Positions 1 to 8,578 of a stretch of 13,507 bases of DNA are shown here, piece by piece. Source of the stretch: Acidicaldus organivorans. Lineage in GTDB: Bacteria; Pseudomonadota; Alphaproteobacteria; Acetobacterales; Acetobacteraceae. Position numbers and translations under genes: made by a program. The DNA is taken from assembly GCA_000759655.1 (NCBI GenBank), contig JPYW01000946.1:1-13507 (forward strand). Reading direction: 5' to 3'. The notes under the pieces are model-generated. The model was not told where the DNA came from. It saw only the letters and a program-made list of their open reading frames with translations, and searched no databases. Numbering within the stretch: position 1 is the stretch's first letter; the number at the start of each line of letters is the position of its first letter.

Positions 1-210
1 GGGGAGAGGAGGGTGGACATCGGGGTCTCCGGGAGGGATGCGGCGCGGCGGGAGGAAGGGCGAAAACGGGCGGCGGGATCAACGGGTGGCGGGGACAATT
101 GGCGAAAGAAAGAAGGCGGGCGGAAAATAGCATGAAAGCTCCCTTCCGCGGAGAGGGGTGCTTGTAGCGGGGGGAGGGGTGCGCTATGGCCATGCCGCAC
201 GGCCGCGGCG
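1..210. other. Purine-rich intergenic stretch at left edge, no gene seen
   Basis: This stretch is very G-rich on the + strand and contains no reading frame that resembles a known protein on either strand. No T-tract terminator is visible. Two weak sigma-70-like boxes occur: TTGGCG at 99-104 with GAAAAT at 123-128 (spacer 18), and the pair given separately at 162-190. It is probably the spacer and promoter region in front of tRNA-Leu; the gene upstream lies outside the window. Confidence 0.5.
162..190 (+). promoter_or_regulatory. Possible tRNA-Leu promoter
   Basis: TTGTAG (162-167) and TATGGC (185-190) are separated by 17 bases, which would put the transcript start near 197, about 14 bases before the mature tRNA 5' end. 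The bases after the -10 box are GC-rich, as is usual for growth-rate-controlled tRNA promoters. Each box matches the consensus at only three of six positions, so this is weak. The alternative is the box pair at 99-128. Confidence 0.25.
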
Positions 211-295
<85 letters not shown>

Positions 296-331
296 CGAGA
301 ATCATGGCTTTTGATGGGGATCCCACAGTCG

Positions 332-1768
332 ATGCAGGTCACCGAGACACTCTCCGAGGGCTTGAAGCGAGGCTTCAAGGTCGTCATTCCGGCAAGCCTG
401 ATGGAGGAGCGGCGCCTCGGCAAGCTCGAGGAGCTGAGAAAAACCGTGGCCGTTCCGGGCTTCCGGCCGGGGCGGGTGCCGCTTGCCATCCTTCGCCAGC
501 GCTTCGGCAAGGCGGTGGCGGCGGAGGTGCTCGAAGAGAGCCTCGAGCAGGCAACGCGGGAGCTTTTCGCCGAGCGCGGCCTGCGCCCGGCCCTGCAGCC
601 CAGGGTCGAGATCGAGAACCCCGAGCGCGCCGCGGCCGGGGAGGGGGATCTCGCCTTCGCCCTCGAATGCGAGGTGCTGCCGGAGGTCGCCGTTCCCGAT
701 TTCAGCGCCATCACCCTGCCGCGCCTTACCGCCGAGGTGACCGACGAGGCGGTGGAGAAGGTGCTGCGCGAGATCGCCGAGCGCAACCGTGAGCTCCATC
801 CGCTTGCACAAGCGCGGCCGAGCCAGCCCGGCGACGTGGTGACCATCGATCTCAAGGGCGAGATCGACGGCAAGCCGTTCCCCGGCGGGTCGGGCGAGGA
901 CATGGAGGTGACGGTGGGGGGCGAGGGGTTCATCCCCGGCTTCTCCGAGCAGCTCGCCGGCTTCAGCGAGGGCGAGACGCGGCCGATCACCGTCCGCTTC
1001 CCCGACGACTATCCGGCCCGCGATCTCGCCGGCAAGGAGGCGGTGTTCACCATCACCGTCAAGAAGATCCAGGAAGCGCGGGTGCCGGAGGTCAATGACG
1101 CCTTCGCCGAGCGCATCGGCTTCGAGAACGCCGAGGAACTGCGCGAGACGGTCCGCCGCCAGATCGCCCGCCAGTATGACGAGATGAGCCGGCTCCATCG
1201 CCGCCGCCTCCTGCTCGACCGGCTCGCCGAGCTCGTCACCTTCCCGGTGCCGGAGGGGTTGCTCGAGGCCGAATTCAACCAGATCTGGGAGCGCATCTCG
1301 GCCGACCGCGCCGCCGGACGGCTCGATCCGGAGGATGCGGCGAAGGACGAGGAGACGCTGAAGGCGGAATACCGGGCGATTGCCGAGCGGAGGGTGCGGC
1401 TTGGGCTTCTGCTCGCCGAGGTGGCCCGCCTCAACAACATCACGGTGAGCGAGGACGAGCTCGTCCGCGCCATGCGGCGCGAGGCGCAGCGCTATCCCGG
1501 CCAGGAGGCGCAGATCTTCGAGCTCTACCGCACCAATCCGCGTTTCGCCGAGTCCCTGCGCGGCCCACTCCTCGAGGACAAGGTGATCGCCTTCATCCTC
1601 GAGCGGGTCAAGAGCGAGGATAGAAAGGTCTCGGCCGATGAGCTCGCCGAGGCGGCCGAAGGCGAGGAGAGCCCGGCGGCGGTTGCCGCCGCGGAGGGGG
1701 CGGCCTCTGCCCCGGCGGAGGAGCCCCAGCCGGCGCCGGCTCAGCCGGCGGCAGGGGACGGGGGCTGA
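332..1768 (+). CDS. tig: Trigger factor, ribosome-associated chaperone
   Basis: Trigger factor docks at the ribosomal exit tunnel and shields nascent chains; it also has peptidyl-prolyl isomerase activity. The product is 478 residues. The ribosome-docking signature GFRPGRVP is at residues 43-50. An FKBP-type domain runs from about 163 to 248 ([15 protein letters not shown], then [13 protein letters not shown]), followed by the helical C-terminal chaperone domain. The last 40 or so residues (439-478) are Ala/Glu/Pro-rich and probably disordered, which explains the extra length over E. coli (432). I chose ATG 332 because [13 protein letters not shown] is the usual alphaproteobacterial N-terminus and GGGGA lies 11 bases upstream. 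ATG 314 is the nearest alternative, and an open frame continues back into the tRNA. It heads the conserved tig-clpP-clpX-lon-HU order. Confidence 0.96.
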   Translation: MQVTETLSEGLKRGFKVVIPASLMEERRLGKLEELRKTVAVPGFRPGRVPLAILRQRFGKAVAAEVLEESLEQATRELFAERGLRPALQPRVEIENPERAAAGEGDLAFALECEVLPEVAVPDFSAITLPRLTAEVTDEAVEKVLREIAERNRELHPLAQARPSQPGDVVTIDLKGEIDGKPFPGGSGEDMEVTVGGEGFIPGFSEQLAGFSEGETRPITVRFPDDYPARDLAGKEAVFTITVKKIQEARVPEVNDAFAERIGFENAEELRETVRRQIARQYDEMSRLHRRRLLLDRLAELVTFPVPEGLLEAEFNQIWERISADRAAGRLDPEDAAKDEETLKAEYRAIAERRVRLGLLLAEVARLNNITVSEDELVRAMRREAQRYPGQEAQIFELYRTNPRFAESLRGPLLEDKVIAFILERVKSEDRKVSADELAEAAEGEESPAAVAAAEGAASAPAEEPQPAPAQPAAGDGG

Positions 1769-1778
1769 GGCGGCGCCA

Positions 1779-1807
1779 TTGGCAGGGCGGCTTAAGCAAC
1801 CTATTTA
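1779..1807 (+). promoter_or_regulatory. Probable clpP promoter (sigma-70 type)
   Basis: TTGGCA (1779-1784; five of six matches to TTGACA) is followed after 17 bases by TATTTA (1802-1807; three of six). It sits just after the tig stop. A start near 1814 would exclude the TTG codon at 1813 as the clpP start and supports initiation at 1861 or 1873. No CTTG/CCC-type heat-shock boxes are seen here. Confidence 0.45.
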
Positions 1808-1872
1808 CCTTTTTGTCGGATGATGGGAATGACGCGGGGGAGCGGATCCCCCGCGAGCAGATGGGGAGCTTC

Positions 1873-2514
1873 ATGCGGGAGCGCGATCCAGTCGAGGTCT
1901 ATGCCAATACTCTGGTGCCGATGGTGGTGGAGCAGACGGCGCGCGGCGAGCGGGCCTATGACATCTACTCCCGGCTGCTCAAGGAGCGGATCATCTTCCT
2001 CACCGGGGCGGTCTATGACCAGGTGAGCTCGCTGATCTGCGCCCAGCTCCTTTATCTCGAGAGCGAGAATCCCAACAAGGACATCGCCTTCTACATCAAC
2101 AGCCCCGGCGGTGTGGTCTCCTCTGGCCTTGCCATCTATGACACGATGCAATATATCCGGAGCCCGGTGAGCACGGTGTGCATCGGCATGGCCGCCTCGA
2201 TGGGGAGCCTCCTCCTCTGTGCCGGTGCCAAGGGCAAGCGTTTCGCCCTCCCTAATGCCCGGATCATGGTCCATCAGCCCTCGGGCGGGGCGCAGGGCCA
2301 GGCGACCGACATCGAGATCCAGGCCCGCGAGATCCTCACCCTGCGCAAGCGGCTGAACGAGATCTATGTCTTCCACACGGGTCAGCCTCTCGAGGCGATC
2401 GAGCGTAAACTCGAGCGCGACACCTATATGTCGGCCGAGGAGGCGCGCGATTTCGGCCTGGTCGATGAGGTGGTGACCAAGCGCCCGGCCCCGGTGGAAG
2501 CGGCCAAGGAGTAA
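1873..2514 (+). CDS. clpP: ATP-dependent Clp protease proteolytic subunit ClpP
   Basis: ClpP is the serine peptidase that stacks as two heptameric rings and degrades proteins unfolded by ClpX or ClpA. From this start the product has 213 residues (E. coli 207). The catalytic triad is complete: Ser109 in GMAASMGS, His134 in MVHQPSGG, and Asp183 in [12 protein letters not shown]. The oxyanion-region motif YINSPGG and the N-terminal LVPMVVEQT loop are also present. The frame opens at TTG 1813, with further starts at ATG 1861 and ATG 1873. I chose 1873 because GGGGAG lies four bases upstream (1863-1868) and the protein then begins [10 protein letters not shown], close to family N-termini; 1861 is nearly as likely. 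clpX follows after 166 bases with its own likely promoter, so the two may be separately controlled. Confidence 0.95.
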   Translation: MRERDPVEVYANTLVPMVVEQTARGERAYDIYSRLLKERIIFLTGAVYDQVSSLICAQLLYLESENPNKDIAFYINSPGGVVSSGLAIYDTMQYIRSPVSTVCIGMAASMGSLLLCAGAKGKRFALPNARIMVHQPSGGAQGQATDIEIQAREILTLRKRLNEIYVFHTGQPLEAIERKLERDTYMSAEEARDFGLVDEVVTKRPAPVEAAKE

Positions 2515-2532
2515 TCGGGCCGGCGCTGGGTC

Positions 2533-2572
2533 GGAGACCGGGAGTGGGAGACCGGGAGTGAAAGACGGGGAG
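2533..2572 (+). repeat. 14-base tandem duplication plus degenerate third copy
   Basis: GGAGACCGGGAGTG occurs twice in immediate succession (2533-2546 and 2547-2560) with no mismatch, followed by the related AAAGACGGGGAG (2561-2572). It lies between the clpP stop and the clpX promoter and is not part of any gene. It is probably a replication-slippage product; no function is evident. Confidence 0.85.
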
Positions 2573-2611
2573 TTCGGGTGGTCTGGAGAGGACGGAGGAG
2601 AAAACGAAACG

Positions 2612-2641
2612 CTTGTTGTGCTTTTCGTCTCCCGTTAAACT
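2612..2641 (+). promoter_or_regulatory. Probable clpX promoter, heat-shock-like with overlapping sigma-70 boxes
   Basis: CTTGTTG (2612-2618), a 12-base spacer and CCCGTTAAA (2631-2639) resemble the RpoH (sigma-32) pattern CTTGAAA / CCCCATnTA. The same DNA also offers TTGTTG (2613-2618), 17 bases, TAAACT (2636-2641) for a housekeeping sigma factor. Either would start near 2647, leaving a leader of about 34 bases before clpX. clp genes are heat-shock genes in many proteobacteria, which fits, but the match is by eye only. Confidence 0.5.
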
Positions 2642-2680
2642 CTTGATGATGGTTCCCCGGGACGCGGGGAAGGAGTGGCG

Positions 2681-3937
2681 ATGAGTAAGTCCGGCGAGTC
2701 GAAGAATACGCTTTACTGCTCGTTTTGCGGGAAGTCGCAACACGAGGTCCGCAAACTGATCGCCGGCCCGACGGTGTTCATCTGCGACGAATGCGTCGAG
2801 CTCTGCATGGACATCATCCGCGAGGAGCACAAGACGCATCTCGTCAAGTCGCGGGACGGGGTGCCGACGCCGCGCGAAATCTGCAAGATCCTCGACGACT
2901 ACGTGATCGGCCAGGACCACGCCAAGAAGGTGCTGAGCGTGGCCGTCCACAACCACTACAAGCGTCTCGCCCACGCCCAGAAGAACAACGACGTCGAAAT
3001 CGCCAAGTCGAACATCCTGCTGATCGGGCCAACCGGCTCGGGCAAGACCCTGCTTGCCCAGACGCTCGCCCGCATCCTCGATGTCCCCTTCACCATGGCC
3101 GATGCCACCACGCTGACCGAGGCGGGCTATGTCGGCGAGGACGTCGAGAACATCATCCTCAAGCTCCTGCAGGCGGCGGACTACAATGTCGAGCGCGCCC
3201 AGCGCGGCATCGTCTATATCGACGAGATCGACAAGATCAGCCGCAAGTCGGACAATCCCTCGATCACACGCGACGTGAGCGGCGAGGGCGTGCAGCAGGC
3301 GCTGCTCAAGATCATGGAGGGGACCATCGCCTCGGTGCCGCCCCAGGGCGGGCGCAAGCATCCGCAGCAGGAGTTCCTCCAGGTCGATACCACCAACATT
3401 CTCTTCATCTGCGGCGGCGCCTTCGCCGGGCTCGAGAAGATCATCAGCGCTCGCGGGCGGGGCTCGAGCATCGGCTTCGGCGCCGAGGTCTATGGGCCGG
3501 ACGAGCGGCGGACCGGGGAGATCCTGCGCCAGGTCGAGCCCGAGGACCTGCTCAAGTATGGGCTGATCCCCGAGTTCATCGGGCGTCTGCCGGTGATCGC
3601 CACCCTCGATGACCTCGACGAGGCGGCGCTGATCGACATCCTCACCAAGCCGAAGAACGCGCTGGTCAAGCAGTATGTGCGGCTCTTCGAGATGGAGGGG
3701 GTGAAGCTCACCTTCACCGAGGATGCGCTGAAGACGATCGCCGAGCGGGCGCTCGCCCGCAAGACCGGGGCCCGCGGCCTGCGCTCGATCATGGAGCAGA
3801 TCCTGCTTTCCACCATGTTCGAGCTTCCCGGCCTCGAGGGCGTGGAAGAGGCGGTGATCAACCGCGACGTCGCCGAAGGGCGCGCCGCCCCCCTCCTGCT
3901 CTACAGCAAGGAGCGGCGCGTGGAGACGAGCGCCTGA
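2681..3937 (+). CDS. clpX: ATP-dependent Clp protease ATP-binding subunit ClpX
   Basis: ClpX is the AAA+ unfoldase that recognises tagged or specific substrates and threads them into ClpP. The product is 418 residues. The N-terminal zinc-binding domain has Cys13, Cys16, Cys35 and Cys38. The AAA+ module has Walker A GPTGSGKT (116-123), Walker B IVYIDEID (177-184), the GYVGE pore loop (149-153), the RKH loop (225-227) and the sensor-2 GARGLR motif (363-368). The IGF tripeptide at 264-266 is the loop that docks onto ClpP, so a ClpXP partnership is expected. ATG 2681 is set by AAGGAG at 2670-2675 with a 5-base spacer; the GTG at 2675 overlaps that site and is not the start. clpP lies upstream and lon downstream. 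Nothing is missing or unusual. Confidence 0.97.
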   Translation: MSKSGESKNTLYCSFCGKSQHEVRKLIAGPTVFICDECVELCMDIIREEHKTHLVKSRDGVPTPREICKILDDYVIGQDHAKKVLSVAVHNHYKRLAHAQKNNDVEIAKSNILLIGPTGSGKTLLAQTLARILDVPFTMADATTLTEAGYVGEDVENIILKLLQAADYNVERAQRGIVYIDEIDKISRKSDNPSITRDVSGEGVQQALLKIMEGTIASVPPQGGRKHPQQEFLQVDTTNILFICGGAFAGLEKIISARGRGSSIGFGAEVYGPDERRTGEILRQVEPEDLLKYGLIPEFIGRLPVIATLDDLDEAALIDILTKPKNALVKQYVRLFEMEGVKLTFTEDALKTIAERALARKTGARGLRSIMEQILLSTMFELPGLEGVEEAVINRDVAEGRAAPLLLYSKERRVETSA

Positions 3938-3979
3938 GCGGCGGGCTGGGCGGCAGGCCAAGCGGCCGGGGGTGCGGCT

Positions 3980-4008
3980 CTTGCGCCGCCCGCCTCTCCA
4001 CCCGATAT
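3980..4008 (+). promoter_or_regulatory. Probable lon promoter, heat-shock (sigma-32) type
   Basis: CTTGCGC (3980-3986), a 14-base spacer and CCCGATAT (4001-4008) match the RpoH pattern CTTGAAA / CCCCATnT at the most conserved positions: CTTG, CCC, AT and the final T. A start near 4015 would give lon a leader of about 135 bases that carries the hairpins at 4101-4145. The CTTG lies in the loop of a small inverted repeat, GCGGC (3974-3978) and GCCGC (3985-3989). lon is a classic heat-shock gene, which supports the reading. Confidence 0.5.
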
Positions 4009-4100
4009 CTCCGGAAGCGGGGGATGCCGCATTCCGGGTCCCCATTCAGCATGAACACGAGGGCGTGCCGTGGCCTGAAGGGCGCGGTGCGGGGCCTCGG

Positions 4101-4145
4101 GGAAGAGCCGGCGGCAAGGCCGGTCTTCCAAACCATGGAGGTTTG
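4101..4145 (+). promoter_or_regulatory. lon leader: two adjacent hairpins, second one holding the ribosome-binding site
   Basis: Hairpin 1: GGAAGA (4101-4106) pairs with TCTTCC (4124-4129) and CCGG (4108-4111) with CCGG (4120-4123), with one bulged G. Hairpin 2: CAAACC (4129-4134) pairs with GGTTTG (4140-4145) around the loop ATGGA. The Shine-Dalgarno TGGAGGT (4136-4142) is split between the loop and the stem of hairpin 2, eight bases before the lon ATG. A short, half A-U stem over a ribosome-binding site is what a temperature-sensitive translation switch would look like, but no known thermometer class is matched. Confidence 0.4.
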
Positions 4146-4150
4146 ACATC

Positions 4151-6589
<2,439 letters not shown>

Positions 6590-6622
6590 GCAAAAAGGGA
6601 TGGTCCCGCGGAAGCTGGCGGC

Positions 6623-6650
6623 GATGAGGCCGCCTGCGCCGCGGCTCATC
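6623..6650 (+). other. Imperfect hairpin downstream of lon
   Basis: GATGAG (6623-6628) pairs with CTCATC (6645-6650) and CCGC (6630-6633) with GCGG (6641-6644), with one bulged G and a 7-base loop. No T-tract follows, so it is not a classical terminator; it could protect the lon mRNA 3' end or be incidental. The lon-HU spacer (6590-6838) otherwise holds the terminator and HU promoter listed here and no gene. Confidence 0.4.
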
Positions 6651-6681
6651 CTTGGTTCGAGTTTGGCGGGTTGGATAGAGG

Positions 6682-6715
6682 GAAGGCGGTGACGCGGTCA
6701 CCGCCTTCTTCTTTT
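6682..6715 (+). terminator. Rho-independent terminator of lon
   Basis: A perfect 12-base stem, GAAGGCGGTGAC (6682-6693) with GTCACCGCCTTC (6697-6708), closes a GCG loop and is followed by TTCTTTT. It is the only strong intrinsic terminator in the window and separates lon from the HU gene 124 bases further on. On the - strand the flanking sequence lacks an equally clean T-tract, so it probably acts in one direction. Confidence 0.85.
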
Positions 6716-6755
6716 CACCTCCTTCTTTTCATCTCCCTTGGCGCGTGGGCGGCGG

Positions 6756-6785
6756 TTGACGCACGCGAAGGGAGCCTCCTAGTTT
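6756..6785 (+). promoter_or_regulatory. Probable HU gene promoter (sigma-70 type)
   Basis: TTGACG (6756-6761; five of six matches) and TAGTTT (6780-6785) are 18 bases apart, giving a start near 6792 and a leader of about 47 bases. It lies just after the lon terminator, as expected for an independent, highly expressed gene. The predicted start falls inside the palindrome at 6786-6806. Confidence 0.55.
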
Positions 6786-6806
6786 CGCTCCGCTCGCGGA
6801 GCGAGC
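6786..6806 (+). repeat. Overlapping inverted repeats at the predicted HU transcript start
   Basis: CGCTCCGC (6786-6793) and GCGGAGCG (6796-6803) form a perfect 8-base inverted repeat with a 2-base gap. Overlapping it, GCTCGC (6792-6797) and GCGAGC (6801-6806) form a second perfect 6-base repeat with a 3-base loop. If transcription starts near 6792, the second would be a hairpin at the very 5' end of the HU mRNA, while the first would be a DNA palindrome straddling the start. Confidence 0.6.
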
Positions 6807-6838
6807 CGAAGTGTTGCCGGAAATCGAAGGAGGCAAGG

Positions 6839-7117
6839 ATGAACAAGGTGGAGCTGATCGCAGCGGTGGCCGAGCGGACCGATCTCACCAAGGCCAAGGC
6901 GGCGGAGGTGGTGGATGCGGTGCTCGCCGCCATCGAGGAGGCGCTCAAGAAGAAGGAGGATGTCCGCCTGGTCGGTTTCGGGACCTTCTCGCTCTCGACC
7001 CGCAAGGCCTCCGAGGGCCACAACCCCCGCACCGGCGAGAAGATGACCCTGCCGGCCAGCACCTCGGTGCGCTTCAAGGCGGGCAAGGGGCTGCGCGATG
7101 CGGTCAATGGGGGGTGA
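6839..7117 (+). CDS. hupB: HU family DNA-binding protein
   Basis: HU is a small abundant nucleoid protein that binds and bends DNA without strong sequence preference, as a dimer. The product is 92 residues, the standard length. The N-terminal helices (MNKVELIAAVAERTDLTKAK) are followed by the signature VGFGTFSLSTRKA (45-57) and the beta-arm HNPRTGEKM (61-69), whose proline at 63 is the residue that wedges between base pairs in HU/IHF proteins. ATG 6839 is set by AAGGAGG at 6827-6833 with a 5-base spacer; the frame is open further upstream, but that part overlaps the lon terminator and the promoter. The position after lon matches E. coli hupB, hence the symbol; since this genome's other HU/IHF genes are not visible, 'hup' would be equally fair. 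IHF is unlikely because of the position and sequence type. Confidence 0.95.
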   Translation: MNKVELIAAVAERTDLTKAKAAEVVDAVLAAIEEALKKKEDVRLVGFGTFSLSTRKASEGHNPRTGEKMTLPASTSVRFKAGKGLRDAVNGG

Positions 7118-7122
7118 GTGGG

Positions 7123-7166
7123 GAGCCCCGGTGAATTGAGCCCCGGTGAATTGGGCGCCGCGAATT
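7123..7166 (+). repeat. 15-base tandem duplication plus degenerate third copy
   Basis: GAGCCCCGGTGAATT occurs twice in direct succession (7123-7137, 7138-7152) with no mismatch, then a diverged 14-base copy GGGCGCCGCGAATT (7153-7166). It begins six bases after the HU stop. Its sequence is unrelated to the repeat at 2533-2572. The end of the third copy overlaps the possible -35 box of tRNA-Val. Confidence 0.85.
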
Positions 7167-7193
7167 GAGCGGCAGGGGCAGAGCGTGCTAAGG
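7165..7193 (+). promoter_or_regulatory. Possible tRNA-Val promoter
   Basis: TTGAGC (7165-7170) is followed after 17 bases by CTAAGG (7188-7193) within GTGCTAAGG. A start near 7200 would leave about 12 bases before the mature tRNA. The -35 box is fair and the -10 box weak by the E. coli consensus. tRNA-Asp could be read from the same promoter, as there is no terminator between the two. Confidence 0.35.
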
Positions 7194-7211
7194 GGAGGGC
7201 TGCGCGGAGAG

Positions 7212-7283
7212 GGGCGGTTAGCTCAGCGGTAGAGCATCTCGCTTACACCGAGGGGGTCGGCGGTTCGAATCCGTCACCGCCCA
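7212..7283 (+). tRNA. tRNA-Val (anticodon UAC)
   Basis: This 72-base gene has the acceptor pair GGGCGGT (7212-7218) with ACCGCCC (7276-7282), discriminator A7283, D-arm GCTC/GAGC, and anticodon stem TCTCG/CGAGG around the loop CTTACAC, with anticodon TAC at 7244-7246 reading GUA and probably other GUN valine codons. The T-loop is TTCGAAT. The bases after the discriminator are TAC, so the 3' CCA is not encoded and must be added after transcription, unlike the other two tRNAs here. Confidence 0.96.
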
Positions 7284-7347
7284 TACCGCGCCCGCTCCCG
7301 GGGCGCTTGACGAAGAAACGGGGGCGGTCTATGTCCCACCCCGTCGC

Positions 7348-7424
<77 letters not shown>

Positions 7425-7540
7425 CTCTTCCGCTTCGGCCGTCCCTTGGCGCGGACTTTCTCGACCATCCCGCTGCTTCTCGCCTGCGCCGGGGCCCGCC
7501 TGCGGCGGGAGCGGGCACGGGATTTTGCGCGAGTGGGGGG

Positions 7541-7570
7541 GTGGCCGGGCGGCGGCGATCCCACTAGAGT
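7541..7570 (+). promoter_or_regulatory. Possible nuo operon promoter
   Basis: TAGAGT (7565-7570) resembles a -10 box and lies 27 bases before nuoA. The matching -35 position (GTGGCC, 7541-7546, spacer 18) is poor. The 173-base spacer 7425-7597 otherwise holds a GC hairpin, CCCGCC (7495-7500) with GGCGGG (7504-7509), that lacks an adjacent T-tract, and no gene. The true start could lie elsewhere in this spacer. Confidence 0.25.
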
Positions 7571-7597
7571 GCCGCCGGCAGAGGAAAGGAGCGAGAG

Positions 7598-7975
7598 ATG
7601 CCGTCTTTCTTCCCCGCGTATCTGATTAACTACCTGCCGGTGCTGTTCTTTCTGGTGATCGGCGCCGGGCTCGGCGCGGTCCTCGTCGCCGCCTCGCTGC
7701 TGCTGGCCCGCCAGCGCCCCTATCCGGAAAAGGTCTCGGCCTATGAGTGCGGCTTCGCGCCGTTCAGTGATGCGCGGCGGCGCTTCGACGTGCGCTACTA
7801 TCTGGTGGCGATCCTCTTCATCATCTTCGATCTCGAGGTCGCCTTCCTCTTTCCCTGGGCGGTGAGCCTCAAGCGCCTCGCCGCGTTCGGCTTCTGGTCG
7901 ATGATGCTCTTCCTCTTCGTGCTCACCGTGGGATTCGTCTATGAGTGGCGCAAGGGTGCGCTCGAGTGGGAGTGA
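7598..7975 (+). CDS. nuoA: NADH-quinone oxidoreductase subunit A
   Basis: NuoA (mitochondrial ND3) is a membrane subunit of proton-pumping complex I, at the junction between the quinone site and the membrane arm. The product is 125 residues with three membrane segments at about 10-36, 66-88 and 96-115. The loop between the first two carries the conserved YECGF motif with Cys51, the counterpart of the ND3 loop cysteine exposed in the deactive mitochondrial enzyme. The acidic FDLE motif (77-80) in the second segment is also present. ATG 7598 has AAAGGAG (7585-7591) six bases upstream. It is the first gene of the nuo operon, and nuoB follows after 39 bases. Confidence 0.96.
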   Translation: MPSFFPAYLINYLPVLFFLVIGAGLGAVLVAASLLLARQRPYPEKVSAYECGFAPFSDARRRFDVRYYLVAILFIIFDLEVAFLFPWAVSLKRLAAFGFWSMMLFLFVLTVGFVYEWRKGALEWE

Positions 7976-8014
7976 GGGGGTTTTGGGCTCTGTCCTGATG
8001 CGGAGGGCTTGGTG

Positions 8015-8578
8015 ATGAGCACATCCTCGGGTGCGGTCGAGTTGGCCTGGAACCGGGAGGCGCTGCCCCCTGGCCCCGAGCAGGAGGCGGTGATCAAGGG
8101 CATCACCGGCGAACTGGCCGGACGCGGCTTCCTCGTTGCGCAGCTCGACCGGCTGGTGAACTGGGCGCGCACCGGCAGTCTGTGGCCGATGACCTTCGGG
8201 CTCGCCTGTTGCGCGGTCGAGATGATCCATGCCTACATGCCACGCTATGATCTCGACCGTTTCGGCATCATCCCGCGGGCGAGCCCGCGCCAGAGCGACG
8301 TGATGATCGTCGCCGGCACGCTGACCAACAAGATGGCGCCCGCCTTGCGCAAGGTCTATGACCAGATGGCCGAGCCGCGCTGGGTGATCAGCATGGGAAG
8401 CTGCGCCAATGGCGGCGGCTACTACCACTATTCCTACTCGGTGGTGCGTGGCTGCGACCGCATCGTCCCGGTCGATGTCTATGTCCCGGGCTGCCCGCCC
8501 ACCGCCGAGGCGCTGGTGTACGGCATCATGCAATTGCAGAAGAAGATCCGCAGGACGGGGAGCATCCTCCGTGGCTGA
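8015..8578 (+). CDS. nuoB: NADH-quinone oxidoreductase subunit B
   Basis: NuoB (PSST/20 kDa) carries the terminal iron-sulfur cluster N2, which hands electrons to quinone at its interface with NuoD. The product is 187 residues. All four N2 ligands are present: the adjacent pair Cys65-Cys66 in GLACCAVEM, Cys130 in MGSCANGGG, and Cys160 in [17 protein letters not shown] and ATG codons stand in a row at 8009, 8012 and 8015. ATG 8015 is best because GGAGGG at 8002-8007 lies seven bases before it. The first 35 or so residues are variable, as usual in the family. The last codons overlap nuoC by eight bases, suggesting translational coupling. Confidence 0.97.
   Translation: MSTSSGAVELAWNREALPPGPEQEAVIKGITGELAGRGFLVAQLDRLVNWARTGSLWPMTFGLACCAVEMIHAYMPRYDLDRFGIIPRASPRQSDVMIVAGTLTNKMAPALRKVYDQMAEPRWVISMGSCANGGGYYHYSYSVVRGCDRIVPVDVYVPGCPPTAEALVYGIMQLQKKIRRTGSILRG

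Noticed and set aside
3938..4100. Small gene or clpX terminator in the clpX-lon spacer
   Set aside because: The open frame at 3972-4154 has no Shine-Dalgarno or recognisable product and overlaps the lon start; the GC-rich inverted sequences have no T-tract.
4135..4146. Four-codon upstream frame (Met-Glu-Val-stop) before lon as a coding gene
   Set aside because: It has no ribosome-binding site of its own and coincides with the lon Shine-Dalgarno; it is kept only as a remark under the lon leader finding.
6671..6838. 56-residue N-terminal extension of the HU protein
   Set aside because: It spans the lon terminator and the likely HU promoter, HU proteins are about 90 residues, and AAGGAGG sits correctly before ATG 6839.
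7494..7530. GC hairpin after tRNA-Asp (CCCGCC/GGCGGG) followed later by ATTTT, as a terminator
   Set aside because: The short T-run starts 13 bases past the stem, and a competing pairing with GCGGGC at 7511-7516 exists; it is too weak to call.
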